Part shown: in pieces, positions 15,639-23,797 of the stretch
Layout: the number at the start of each line of letters is the position of its first letter
Position numbering within the stretch: position 1 is the stretch's first letter
Source of the DNA: Bacteroidaceae bacterium
GTDB taxonomy: Bacteria > Bacteroidota > Bacteroidia > Bacteroidales > Bacteroidaceae
Direction: 5' to 3'
Assembly: GCA_024693505.1 (NCBI GenBank)
Contig: JAILKU010000084.1
Span: forward strand, 1-35,060
DNA length: 35,060 bases
The notes under the pieces: generated by a model
What the model was told of the DNA's origin: nothing
What the model saw: the letters and a program-made list of their open reading frames with translations, nothing else
The model's database searches: none
Made by a program: the position numbers and the translations under genes

Positions 15639-16208
15639 TCACAGAAAACTGAGAAAGTATTCGTGGATGCGCGTGTCGTCAGTCAGCTCGGGATGAAAGG
15701 CTGTTGCGAGTTGGCGGTTCTGACGCACGGCGGTTATCCGGCCTTCATGAGTGGCAAGCACATGCACGTCGGCTGAGCGCACAGCGTTCACGTATGGGGC
15801 ACGGATGAAGGTCATCGGGACGTCCTGCCCTACCCCATCCACCGCGCCGATGGTATGAAAACTCGCGATTTGTCGGCCGTATGCATTGCGATGCACGTCC
15901 ACATCGAGCGTAGCTAACCCGTCACGGGGTGTACCGTCCTCATCCCGGGCGAGCAGGATGAGTCCTGCGCATGTGCCGAAGACAGGCAGGCCGTCCAGGA
16001 TGGCTGTCCGCACCGGTTGGAGCAGATCCAGCGCGCGCAGCAGAGTGAGCTGCGAGGTGGATTCGCCACCCGGGATGACCAGCGCATCCTTCGGCATGAG
16101 CCAGTCGGACAGGCTGCGCACGTAGTGTGTCTCTGCACCCAGGCGGTTGAGCATCGCTGCGTGCTCGGCGAAGGCGCCCTGCAGGGCAAGTATGGCTATC
16201 CGCTTCAT
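15639..16208 (-). CDS. pdxT: Pyridoxal 5'-phosphate synthase glutaminase subunit PdxT
   Basis: Class-I glutamine amidotransferase that releases ammonia from glutamine and passes it to PdxS for de novo PLP synthesis. The ATG at 16208 (MKRIAILALQG) gives 189 residues and the usual PdxT N-terminus, with a GAGGTG sequence just upstream; a GTG at 16214 in frame is a less likely start. The oxyanion segment PGGESTS, the nucleophile elbow FGTCAG (catalytic cysteine) and the FHPE His/Glu pair near the C-terminus are all present. It starts 12 bases after the pdxS stop and ends at a strong terminator, so it is the last gene of the operon. Confidence 0.95.
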   Translation of the reverse strand: MKRIAILALQGAFAEHAAMLNRLGAETHYVRSLSDWLMPKDALVIPGGESTSQLTLLRALDLLQPVRTAILDGLPVFGTCAGLILLARDEDGTPRDGLATLDVDVHRNAYGRQIASFHTIGAVDGVGQDVPMTFIRAPYVNAVRSADVHVLATHEGRITAVRQNRQLATAFHPELTDDTRIHEYFLSFL

Positions 16209-16220
16209 AGACACCTCATT

Positions 16221-17096
16221 TTAAACGCCGCGCTCGGCCATCAGGAGCGCTATCTCCTGCGGGTTGATGCCCACCATGGCCTCTCCGAGGTCAGTGCTCA
16301 GATCGGCGAGCATTTTTGCGTCGGAAAAGTTCGCCACGGCCTGGACGATGGCGCGCGCACGCTTCGCGGGATTCCCGCTCTTGAAGATTCCGCTGCCGAC
16401 GAACACGCCGTCCGCGCCGAGCATCATCATCAGCGCTGCATCGGCCGGAGTGGCCACGCCGCCTGCCGCAAAGTTCACGACGGGAAGCCGGCCATGCGTC
16501 CGGACATAGTGCACCAGCTCCAGTGGAGCCTGCAAATTCTTCGCAGCGTCGTAAACCTCGTCCGGCGAGAGGGAGGCTACGCGCCGGATGTCGCTCATCA
16601 TCTGGCGCATGTGGGACACTGCCTGCGCCACGTCCCCGGTTCCGGCCTCACCCTTGGTGCGAATCATCGTAGCGCCCTCGCCGATGCGGCGCAGTGCCTC
16701 GCCAAGGTTCCGGGCGCCGCATACGAAGGGCACGGCGAAGGAGGCTTTGTCGATATGATGCACGTTATCGGCCGGAGTGAGGACCTCCGACTCGTCAATG
16801 TAGTCAATGTCTATCGCCTCGAGGATGGCTGCCTCCGCAGTGTGCCCGATGCGGCACTTGGCCATGACGGGAATGCTCACAGCCTCCTGAATACCGCGGA
16901 TCATTGCGGGGTCGCTCATCCGGGCGACACCTCCGGCGGCACGTATATCGGCCGGAATCCGCTCCAGCGCCATAACAGCGCAAGCACCTGCGTCCTCTGC
17001 GATCCGAGCCTGCTCGGGACTCGTCACATCCATAATCACTCCGCCCTTCAGCATCTGAGCCAACTGGCGGTTTAAGTCTACTCTGTTCTCAGTCAT
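16221..17096 (-). CDS. pdxS: Pyridoxal 5'-phosphate synthase subunit PdxS
   Basis: Synthase subunit of the DXP-independent vitamin B6 pathway; it builds PLP from ribose 5-phosphate, glyceraldehyde 3-phosphate and PdxT-supplied ammonia, normally as a dodecamer. With ATG 17096 ([19 protein letters not shown]) it has 291 residues, the normal size. Hallmarks: [33 protein letters not shown] with a conserved lysine, [21 protein letters not shown], and the phosphate loops [13 protein letters not shown] and [12 protein letters not shown]. The frame stays open upstream through the 42-bp repeats to a GTG at 17222 that overlaps the previous stop; that would add a 42-residue repetitive extension, which I consider unlikely but not excluded. 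Confidence 0.95.
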   Translation of the reverse strand: MTENRVDLNRQLAQMLKGGVIMDVTSPEQARIAEDAGACAVMALERIPADIRAAGGVARMSDPAMIRGIQEAVSIPVMAKCRIGHTAEAAILEAIDIDYIDESEVLTPADNVHHIDKASFAVPFVCGARNLGEALRRIGEGATMIRTKGEAGTGDVAQAVSHMRQMMSDIRRVASLSPDEVYDAAKNLQAPLELVHYVRTHGRLPVVNFAAGGVATPADAALMMMLGADGVFVGSGIFKSGNPAKRARAIVQAVANFSDAKMLADLSTDLGEAMVGINPQEIALLMAERGV

Positions 17097-17118
17097 AATA
17101 TCTATTTGAATTAAATGG

Positions 17119-17222
17119 TCTACTGCGTGCGCAGGCAAGGTAAATACTGGAAGCATTAGCTCCACTGCGCGCGCAGTCAATGTAAATTCTGGAATTATAA
17201 GCTCCACTGCGCGTCCAGTCAC
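17119..17222. repeat. 42-bp-period stem-loop repeat, between ThiD-AraC gene and pdxS
   Basis: Units begin at 17119, 17161 and 17203 (TC[C/T]ACTGCG), exactly 42 bases apart. The first two continue through GCGCAG and GTAAAT-CTGG; the third runs into the last codons of the upstream gene. On the minus strand the third unit reads ACTG-GACGCG-CAGT, the same loop as at 11726. Being 14 codons long, the unit leaves an open frame into pdxS. Confidence 0.8.
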
Positions 17223-18106
17223 CGTTTCTTCCGGAACTTTGTGGGAGTCTGCGCGAACTGCTTGCGGAAAAACTTGGTGAAGTGGGCCTGGCTGCTGAAA
17301 TTCAGACGGCTTGCCACCTCTTGTACGGTCAGCTGCGTGGATTGCAGAAGCTTCGCTGCCTCACTTGCGATACGCTCGTCTATAATGGCTTTCGGAGAAT
17401 GGCCGACATTACGTCGGGTGACCTGGGCAAGATACCCTGCTGCGACGTTCAGACGGTCCGCATAGAAGAAAACATCGCTATTTGTTCGGAAATGTAGCTC
17501 CAATTGGCGCAAAAACTGCTGAAATAACTCACTACTTCGGCTCCGCAGCCCGCCCGGTGTGTCTGAATGCGCGGCGAGCCACTGATGCGCCCTGCGCAGA
17601 GCTTCTTCCGCCGGCAGGGATTGGTCCAAAAAGTACGCAGCGGCCGAAGCGATCGTGTTAGCTTCGCCGTGTGTCTGGAATTCCGAGGAAGGAATGATCA
17701 TTGTACACAAGGGCGCGAGCCCGGCGTTAATCTCACCTGCCAAAGATGCGGGCACAAGACGCTCACCCTTCGCAGATTTCATGATTGGCACGTACACAAC
17801 GTGCCCAGGCTTGTATTTCATCAGCATATCTATGATCACCTGCAAGGTTTCCGGTGTCCGTATCATGCCGATCTTGACCGTCCGGGGCTCCACGTCGTTC
17901 ATGATCGCCTCAATCTGTCCCTGCACTACGTGGGCAGGCAAGTCGTAGAACTCCTGTATGCCCAAGGTATTCTGGATAGTGAGCGACGTAATGGCCGAAA
18001 CGGCATAGCCTCCGAGCGCAGAGATCGTGCGGATGTCAGCCTGGACGCCCGAAACGCCCGCAGGGTCCGAGCCTGTTATCGTCAATATGGGTTTATTGTT
18101 CAGCAT
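17219..18106 (-). CDS. ThiD/PdxK-like kinase domain fused to an AraC-type DNA-binding domain (probable regulator)
   Basis: 295-residue fusion. Residues 5-185 match the ribokinase-like hydroxymethylpyrimidine/pyridoxine kinase family: [32 protein letters not shown] and KIGMIRTPE are clear ThiD motifs. The domain is some 60 residues short in its second half. The family DPVM strand reads VPIMKS, and the glycine-rich GTGC-T loop that carries the catalytic cysteine and the anion hole reads GEANTI (147-152), so catalysis is improbable. Residues 195-295 are a two-helix AraC domain ending in [12 protein letters not shown] and [19 protein letters not shown]. It heads the pdxS-pdxT operon; the likely role is a ligand-sensing regulator of B6 synthesis, with a B6 vitamer or HMP as candidate effector (inference). 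Confidence 0.85.
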   Translation of the reverse strand: MLNNKPILTITGSDPAGVSGVQADIRTISALGGYAVSAITSLTIQNTLGIQEFYDLPAHVVQGQIEAIMNDVEPRTVKIGMIRTPETLQVIIDMLMKYKPGHVVYVPIMKSAKGERLVPASLAGEINAGLAPLCTMIIPSSEFQTHGEANTIASAAAYFLDQSLPAEEALRRAHQWLAAHSDTPGGLRSRSSELFQQFLRQLELHFRTNSDVFFYADRLNVAAGYLAQVTRRNVGHSPKAIIDERIASEAAKLLQSTQLTVQEVASRLNFSSQAHFTKFFRKQFAQTPTKFRKKR

Positions 18107-18255
18107 TTCGGCTGCAAAGGAACATTATTTTCACGACATGCAGAAATTTATCTTCGAAAATGACAAACTATTCTCTGAAAAGTATAAATATGAGTCAGGA
18201 CTTCAACACACTTTTCAGGAAAAACGTGTAGCGGAAGATAATTTCAGCAGAAATG

Positions 18256-18287
18256 TTTGGGGGACAGAAAAATTCTTTATACATTTG
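18256..18287 (+). promoter_or_regulatory. Promoter of the lplA-gcv operon
   Basis: TTTG (18256-18259), 20 bases, TACATTTG (18280-18287) fits the Bacteroidetes consensus exactly. The start would be near 18294, about 23 bases before the lplA ATG at 18317, which leaves no room for a leader riboswitch. Confidence 0.8.
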
Positions 18288-18316
18288 CAAACGCTTTGCC
18301 AAAAGAAGAATCTTTT

Positions 18317-19324
18317 ATGCAGTATATCTGTTTGCCCCAAGACATTTCAGCCCGCCGCCTGCCTTTCTACCTGGCAATGGAGGAATACCTGGCCCGAGAG
18401 AAGAGGACGGAGTGCGATGCATTCTTCATGTGGCAGGTAGAGCCTACGGTCATCTTCGGGCGAAATCAGCTGATAGAGAACGAGGTGAACCTGGACTACT
18501 GTCATCGGCACAGTATCGGCATGTATCGTCGCAAAAGCGGCGGCGGATGTGTCTACGCGGACAGGGGGAATGTCATGTTCTCCTACATAACCGGCGAGCA
18601 GGGCGTGAACTTTACCTATGGCCGCTACGTAAGCCTGATAGTAGGCATGCTGCAGCGCTTGGGCGTACCGGCAACGGCCAGCGGGCGGAACGATGTGCTG
18701 GTCGAAGGGCGGAAGGTGAGCGGCAACGCCTTCTATCGCCTGCCCGGCCGAAGCATAGTGCACGGCACGATGCTCTACGATACAAACATGCAGCACATGT
18801 TGGCAGCCATCACGCCCGGGGTGGAGAAACTGCAGTCGAAGGGCGTACAGAGTGTGCGTCAGCGCATAGCCCTCCTCAAAGACTACCTGGATATGGACCT
18901 GGAGTCGTTCAAACGCTTTGCCCGTAACTTCCTCTGCGGAGACGAGAAGCTGCTCCTCACGGCAAGCGACGTGAAGCGCATAGAGGAACTGGAGCAGGAA
19001 TACCTGAGCCGGGAATTCATCATGGGCCGCAATCCTCGCTTCACCATAGTTTCCCGTCGCAGAATTGACGGCGTAGGTACCTTGGAGGCCCGCATGGAAC
19101 TAAAGAACGGCATACTGAAGTCCGTGAACCTGGTGGGGGACTACTTCCTTGTCGGCGACTTGGACGGAGGCCTATTGGCACTGCTGCACGACGTCCCGCT
19201 TACCCGCGAAGCCTTGGATCATGTCCTCCCTGAGAGATTGGACGACATCATCCCGGGCCTGCAGCGCGAGGATTTCATCAGCCTCTTGACGGAGTCCGGG
19301 CCGCAACGGGAGATAAATTGTTAA
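18317..19324 (+). CDS. lplA: Lipoate-protein ligase A
   Basis: Attaches lipoate to the lysine of carrier proteins, here most plausibly GcvH encoded two genes downstream. ATG 18317 (MQYICLPQDISARR) gives 335 residues and follows the promoter; a longer frame would need a TTG upstream, inside the promoter. Signatures are the RRKSGGGCVYADRGNVMFSY block (about 71-90), GRNDVLVEGRKVSGNAFY with the conserved lysine K133, and HGTMLYDTN. The C-terminal accessory domain of about 90 residues is present. It is followed at 32 bases by gcvT, so it is part of the glycine-cleavage operon. Whether it uses free lipoate or octanoate cannot be read from sequence. Confidence 0.93.
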   Translation: MQYICLPQDISARRLPFYLAMEEYLAREKRTECDAFFMWQVEPTVIFGRNQLIENEVNLDYCHRHSIGMYRRKSGGGCVYADRGNVMFSYITGEQGVNFTYGRYVSLIVGMLQRLGVPATASGRNDVLVEGRKVSGNAFYRLPGRSIVHGTMLYDTNMQHMLAAITPGVEKLQSKGVQSVRQRIALLKDYLDMDLESFKRFARNFLCGDEKLLLTASDVKRIEELEQEYLSREFIMGRNPRFTIVSRRRIDGVGTLEARMELKNGILKSVNLVGDYFLVGDLDGGLLALLHDVPLTREALDHVLPERLDDIIPGLQREDFISLLTESGPQREINC

Positions 19325-19356
19325 TACTTGAGATACCAAATAATATATAAAACTCT

Positions 19357-20436
19357 ATGGAAAACAAAAGAACTTGTCTCTACGACAAACACGAAGCCCT
19401 GGGTGCCCTGATTCAGCCCTTCGGTGGTTTCGACATGCCTATTCAGTACTCAACAATCGTGGAGGAGCACAATGCAGTGCGGCATGACTGCGGTGTCTTC
19501 GACGTAAGCCACATGGGCGAAGTGCTCGTGGGCGGAAAGGATGCCGAACGCTTTGTGAACCTCATCTTCACAAACGATGTAACGGACATGCCCGAAGGTA
19601 AGATCCTCTATGGCATGATGTGCTTCCCCGATGGCGGTGTGGTGGACGATCTTCTGGTCTATAAGATGACTGAAGGACGTTTCCTGCTGGTCATCAATGC
19701 TGCCAATATCGATAAGGACTGGGCCTGGATTCAGCAACAGGCAGAAGGCTATGACGTAGTGCTGGATCACCTGAGCGACCACTATGGGCAGTTGGCGGTC
19801 CAGGGTCCGAATGCCGAGGTTGTTATGGAAGAGGTACTGGGTATTCCCTGCCGGGAACTGACGTTCTATACGTTCAAGACGCTGGGCGATGTTATTGTCA
19901 GCCGTACCGGCTATACGGGCGAGGACGGTTTCGAGATCTATGCCGAGCCTGAGTATATTCGGGAGTGCTGGGACCGTCTGATTGACTCCGGACGATGCAA
20001 GCCCTGCGGACTGGGCTGTCGCGACACGCTTCGTTTCGAGGTCGGACTGCCTCTCTATGGGGATGAGCTCTCAGCCGACATCTCGCCTGTGATGGCTGGG
20101 CTGTCTATGTTCGTGAAACTGGATAAGCCCGACTTCATCGGCCGCGAGGCGCTGGCTCGCCAAAAGGCTCAGGGTGTTAGTCGCAAGTTGGTGGGCATAG
20201 AACTGAACGACAAGGCTATCCCCCGTCATGGCTATACGGTGCTCAAGGACGGTCAGCCTATTGGTGAAGTCACTACCGGCTACCATACCATCTCTACCGA
20301 CAAGAGTGTCTGCATGGCACTTATCGATGCCGGACAGGCTACGTTGGGTAACGAGGTGGAGATACAGATACGCAAGAAGACCTTCCCCGGCGTTGTATGC
20401 AAGAAGAAGTTCTACGACAAGCACTATAAGAAATAA
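19357..20436 (+). CDS. gcvT: Glycine cleavage system T protein (aminomethyltransferase)
   Basis: Transfers the methylene group from aminomethyl-lipoyl GcvH to tetrahydrofolate, releasing ammonia. The 359 residues match the family. Visible GcvT signatures are the N-terminal GGFDMPIQYSTIVEEHNAVR, the VFDVSHMGE motif, NAANIDKDWAWI, SRTGYTGEDGFEIY and CGLGCRDTLRFE, and the C-terminal domain with GEVTTG. It stands 32 bases after lplA and 31 bases before gcvH, so cotranscription is almost certain. Confidence 0.97.
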   Translation: MENKRTCLYDKHEALGALIQPFGGFDMPIQYSTIVEEHNAVRHDCGVFDVSHMGEVLVGGKDAERFVNLIFTNDVTDMPEGKILYGMMCFPDGGVVDDLLVYKMTEGRFLLVINAANIDKDWAWIQQQAEGYDVVLDHLSDHYGQLAVQGPNAEVVMEEVLGIPCRELTFYTFKTLGDVIVSRTGYTGEDGFEIYAEPEYIRECWDRLIDSGRCKPCGLGCRDTLRFEVGLPLYGDELSADISPVMAGLSMFVKLDKPDFIGREALARQKAQGVSRKLVGIELNDKAIPRHGYTVLKDGQPIGEVTTGYHTISTDKSVCMALIDAGQATLGNEVEIQIRKKTFPGVVCKKKFYDKHYKK

Positions 20437-20467
20437 GTATCAATCATAAATAAAAACAAGCAGAATT

Positions 20468-20851
20468 ATGGCAAAAGTAATTGAAGGACTCCGCTACAGC
20501 GAGTCTCATGAGTATGTAAGAGTTGAGGGCAACTATGGTTATGTGGGTATCACAGACTATGCTCAGCATGCCCTGGGCAATGTGGTCTATGTAGATATGC
20601 CGGAGGTAGACGACGAGGTTACTGCCGGCGAGGAATTCGGAGCTGTAGAGAGTGTGAAGGCAGCCAGCGACCTGATCAGCCCTGTCAGTGGTACGGTTGT
20701 AGAGGTGAATGAGGCTCTCGAGGACGAACCCGACCTGGTTAACAAGGATGCTTTCGAGAATTGGATTATCAAGGTCGAGCTCTCTGATGCCAGTGAGTTG
20801 GATAACTTGATGGACGCAACTGCCTACAGCGCATACGTCGAGAAGTTATAA
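20468..20851 (+). CDS. gcvH: Glycine cleavage system H protein (lipoyl carrier)
   Basis: Small lipoylated shuttle protein linking the P, T and L enzymes. The 127 residues are standard. The lipoyl lysine is K64 in GAVESVKAASDL, and the N-terminal SESHEYVRVEG and VGITDYAQHALGNVVYVDMP are typical. The C-terminal extension (LDNLMDATAYSAYVEKL) is normal for GcvH and absent from E2 lipoyl domains. It is followed by an intrinsic terminator-like hairpin before gcvPA, which may leave gcvT and gcvH transcripts in excess of the P subunits. Confidence 0.97.
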   Translation: MAKVIEGLRYSESHEYVRVEGNYGYVGITDYAQHALGNVVYVDMPEVDDEVTAGEEFGAVESVKAASDLISPVSGTVVEVNEALEDEPDLVNKDAFENWIIKVELSDASELDNLMDATAYSAYVEKL

Positions 20852-20861
20852 TAGGTATATT

Positions 20862-20898
20862 GCGTGATAACGGGATAGCCCATATTCCGTTGTCACGC
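20862..20898 (+). terminator. Terminator-like hairpin inside the gcv operon
   Basis: GCGTGATAACGG (20862-20873) and CCGTTGTCACGC (20887-20898) pair over 12 positions with one G-T wobble around a 13-base loop, followed by TTTCTTCTTATTTA. It lies between gcvH and gcvPA. No separate TAnnTTTG promoter was seen before gcvPA, so partial read-through is likely. Confidence 0.75.
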
Positions 20899-20939
20899 TT
20901 TCTTCTTATTTATAAACCTGTCAATCTGAGAATAATTCA

Positions 20940-22280
20940 ATGTATAAGTATTTTCCCCATACAGAGGAAGACCTTCAGCAAATGCTGGAGAAAGTCGGTG
21001 TGAAGACACTTGATGATCTCTATGCCGACATTCCCGAGGCTGTCCGCTTTCGCCGCGAGTATAACCTGCCCGAGGCTATGAGCGAGGTGGAGCTCAGGAA
21101 ACTCTTCAGCGAGGTCTCCCGTTCACTGCAGAATGCGCCGCTCACTGTCTTCGCAGGGGCGGGTATCTATGATCATTATGCACCCTCGGTAGTTCAGCAC
21201 ATCATCGGTCGTTCCGAGTTCCTTACCAGCTACACACCCTATCAGGCCGAGGTGTCGCAGGGCACTCTGCACTACATCTTCGAGTATCAGTCTATGATGG
21301 CCGAGCTGACGGGAATGGATGTCTCCAACGCCTCGATGTACGACGGTGCTACTGCTACGGCCGAGGCTGCCCTGATGGCTTTTGCCAGTGCGAAGAAGGC
21401 TGATACCGTACTGGTTAGCGGCACGCTGGATCCCAAGGTGCTGCGTGTCGTCGAGACCTATGCCAAGTATCATGGCATCCGTATTGAAGTAGTAGGCGTG
21501 AAGGATGGTGTTACCGACCGCGATGACCTGAGCCGTAAGCTTCAGGCTGGCGGAGTGGCCGGTGTCATCGTGCAGGCGCCTAACTATTATGGCATCGTCG
21601 AGGATTTCTCGGGTCTTGCTGATGAGATACATGCCCAGAAGGCCCTTCTCATCATCAATAGCATAGCAGCCGACCTTGCCGTACTGCGCACTCCTGCCGA
21701 ATGGGGCGCAGACATTGCCGTGGGCGATGCACAGTCCCTGGGCATTCCCATGTCCTTCGGAGGTCCCGGCCTGGGATATATGTGCTGCACGGAGAAGCTT
21801 ATCCGCAAGATGCCGGGCCGCATCGTGGGCCTTACCCGCGACAACCGCGGACAGCGTGCCTTCGTGTTGACCCTGCAGGCAAGAGAGCAGCATATTCGCC
21901 GCCAGAAGGCTACCTCGAACATCTGCTCCAACCAGAGCCTGATGGCCCTTTACGTGACAGTCTATATGGCACTGATGGGACCGAAGGGCCTGCGCGAGGC
22001 CGCCGAGCTCTCTTACGGCGGTGCTCACTACCTTTGCGAGCAGCTGCAGCAGACGGGCTACTTCAGCCTCACCTACGATCAGCCTTTCCTTAACGAGTTC
22101 TGCATGACCTATGACGGTGATGTTGATGCCCTTCAGGCCGAGTGTGCCGAGGAAGGCTTCATGGCAGGCGTGAAGGTGGACGGGCATACGGTTATGTTTG
22201 CCGTTACGGAGAAGCGCACCCGCGAAGAGATAGACGAATTTGTAGATACCATTAAACAGATCAGGGAGGAACAGGCATGA
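20940..22280 (+). CDS. gcvPA: Glycine dehydrogenase (decarboxylating) subunit 1
   Basis: Alpha subunit of the split glycine decarboxylase (P protein), which with GcvPB decarboxylates glycine and loads the aminomethyl group on GcvH. The 446 residues match the N-terminal half of fused GcvP. Typical segments are YKYFPHTEEDLQQMLEKVGV, FAGAGIYDHYAPSVV, TPYQAEVSQGTLHYIFEYQS, the TGMDVSNASMYDGATATAEA block and the GRIVGLTRDNRG region with IRRQKATSNICSNQSLMAL. The stop overlaps the gcvPB ATG by 4 bases, indicating translational coupling of the two subunits. Confidence 0.97.
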   Translation: MYKYFPHTEEDLQQMLEKVGVKTLDDLYADIPEAVRFRREYNLPEAMSEVELRKLFSEVSRSLQNAPLTVFAGAGIYDHYAPSVVQHIIGRSEFLTSYTPYQAEVSQGTLHYIFEYQSMMAELTGMDVSNASMYDGATATAEAALMAFASAKKADTVLVSGTLDPKVLRVVETYAKYHGIRIEVVGVKDGVTDRDDLSRKLQAGGVAGVIVQAPNYYGIVEDFSGLADEIHAQKALLIINSIAADLAVLRTPAEWGADIAVGDAQSLGIPMSFGGPGLGYMCCTEKLIRKMPGRIVGLTRDNRGQRAFVLTLQAREQHIRRQKATSNICSNQSLMALYVTVYMALMGPKGLREAAELSYGGAHYLCEQLQQTGYFSLTYDQPFLNEFCMTYDGDVDALQAECAEEGFMAGVKVDGHTVMFAVTEKRTREEIDEFVDTIKQIREEQA

Positions 22281-23758
22281 ACAACAGACTCTATGGAAAC
22301 CTAATCTTCGAGCTTTCGAAGGAGGGAAGACAAGGCTATACGCTTCCCAAGAATACCTACAGCCACAAGACGGACGAACTGCCCTGGGCATTGCGGCGCG
22401 GACAGGAAGCCCGTTTGCCCGAGTGCGACGAGCTGACGGTGATACGCCACTATACGAACCTCAGTCACGATAACTTCGGGGTCAATGACGGCTTCTACCC
22501 CTTGGGCTCTTGCACGATGAAGTACAATCCCGTTATCGACGAGGAGATAGCAGCCCTGGAGGCTTTTACGGCTCTTCATCCCCTGCAGCCAGCTGACACC
22601 TGCCAGCATGCACTGGGCCTGTACTACGCCCTGCAGCAGTCTCTGTCCGAGCTGACAGGCATGAAGGAGTTCACCCTGAATCCCTGTGCCGGTGCGCACG
22701 GCGAGCTCACTGGCCTGATGGTCATTCGTGCCTACCACGAGAGCCGGAGGGATACGGCTCGCACCAAGGTCGTCATACCCGACTCTGCCCACGGGACGAA
22801 TCCCGCCTCGGCTGCGGTCTGCGGACTCGAGGTGGTCGAGGTGAAGTCCGGTCCCGACGGGCTTGTCGACGTAGCCGACCTGGCTCGTCTGATAAGCGAG
22901 CAGGGGCCGTCGATAGCCGCTATGATGATGACGAATCCCAATACGCTGGGCATCTTCGAGCACGACATCCCCGAGATAACGCGCATGGTTCATGAGTGCG
23001 GCGGACTGATGTACTACGACGGAGCCAACCTGAACCCAATGCTGGGTGTATGCCGTCCCGGCGACATGGGCTTCGATGTCATGCATGTCAATCTGCACAA
23101 GACCTTCTCCACCCCTCACGGCGGAGGCGGACCGGGCAGCGGACCCGTTGGTGTGCGCCAGGGCCTGGAATCCTTCCTGCCCACGCCCCGGGTGGTTTGT
23201 ACCGGGGGCACATACTCGGTTGAGACCGGTCAGTACGAGCAGACACTCGGTTCCGTCGGTGCCTTCTTCGGTAACTTCGGCGTGATGGTTAGGGCCTACG
23301 CCTACATCCTCTCGCTCGGCAGGGAGAACGTCAAGATGGTCGGTCCCCTGGCTACGCTTAATGCCAATTACGTGAAGGAGTCCCTGCGCGATGTTTACGA
23401 GCTTCCCATCGGAGGGCTGTGCAAGCACGAGTTCGTCTTCGACGGACTGAAGGACAAGTCAACGGGTGTAACGACGATGGACGTGGCCAAGCGCCTGCTC
23501 GACTACGGCTACCATGCCCCCACCATCTACTTCCCCCTGCTCTTCCACGAGAGCCTGATGATAGAGCCCACCGAGAACGAGTCGCGCGACACACTGGACG
23601 CCTTCATCCAGGTGATGCGGAACATCGCCGAGGAAGCCAAGGCAGAACCGGACAAGGTGAAGGCTGCTCCGCTGACCACCCCCATAGGACGAGTGGACGA
23701 CGTGCTGGCAGCCCGTCAGCCCGTAGTGACTTACAAGCAGATGCAGCCCCAAGCCTAA
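22277..23758 (+). CDS. gcvPB: Glycine dehydrogenase (decarboxylating) subunit 2
   Basis: PLP-bearing beta subunit of the split P protein, 493 residues as expected. The PLP lysine is K275 in MHVNLHKTFSTPHGGGGPG; the LGSCTMKYNP and PCAGAHGELTGL segments and PDSAHGTNPASAA are hallmarks. It starts within the gcvPA stop (ATGA overlap). Its stop is followed directly by a 17-base AT-rich direct repeat that reaches into lpd. Confidence 0.97.
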   Translation: MNNRLYGNLIFELSKEGRQGYTLPKNTYSHKTDELPWALRRGQEARLPECDELTVIRHYTNLSHDNFGVNDGFYPLGSCTMKYNPVIDEEIAALEAFTALHPLQPADTCQHALGLYYALQQSLSELTGMKEFTLNPCAGAHGELTGLMVIRAYHESRRDTARTKVVIPDSAHGTNPASAAVCGLEVVEVKSGPDGLVDVADLARLISEQGPSIAAMMMTNPNTLGIFEHDIPEITRMVHECGGLMYYDGANLNPMLGVCRPGDMGFDVMHVNLHKTFSTPHGGGGPGSGPVGVRQGLESFLPTPRVVCTGGTYSVETGQYEQTLGSVGAFFGNFGVMVRAYAYILSLGRENVKMVGPLATLNANYVKESLRDVYELPIGGLCKHEFVFDGLKDKSTGVTTMDVAKRLLDYGYHAPTIYFPLLFHESLMIEPTENESRDTLDAFIQVMRNIAEEAKAEPDKVKAAPLTTPIGRVDDVLAARQPVVTYKQMQPQA

Positions 23759-23797
23759 AATTTTGAATTTTGAATTTATTAATTTTGAATTTTGAAT
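23759..23797. repeat. 17-bp direct repeat spanning the gcvPB-lpd junction
   Basis: AATTTTGAATTTTGAAT occurs at 23759-23775 and again at 23781-23797 with a 5-base spacer. The second copy covers the first codons of lpd, including its apparent TTG start. Each copy is itself two GAATTTT-type half units. Confidence 0.85.

Noticed and set aside
16209..16214. GTG start for pdxT at 16214
   Set aside because: The ATG at 16208 matches the conserved PdxT N-terminus and is better placed after GAGGTG; the GTG adds only two residues.
18288..18316. Glycine riboswitch ahead of the lplA-gcv operon
   Set aside because: The mapped promoter leaves a leader of only about 23 bases, too short for the aptamer.
21123..23428. 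Long minus-strand open frames opposite gcvPA and gcvPB (422 and 375 codons)
   Set aside because: They arise from the high GC and codon bias of the real genes; their products are His/Gln/Val-rich without recognisable motifs.
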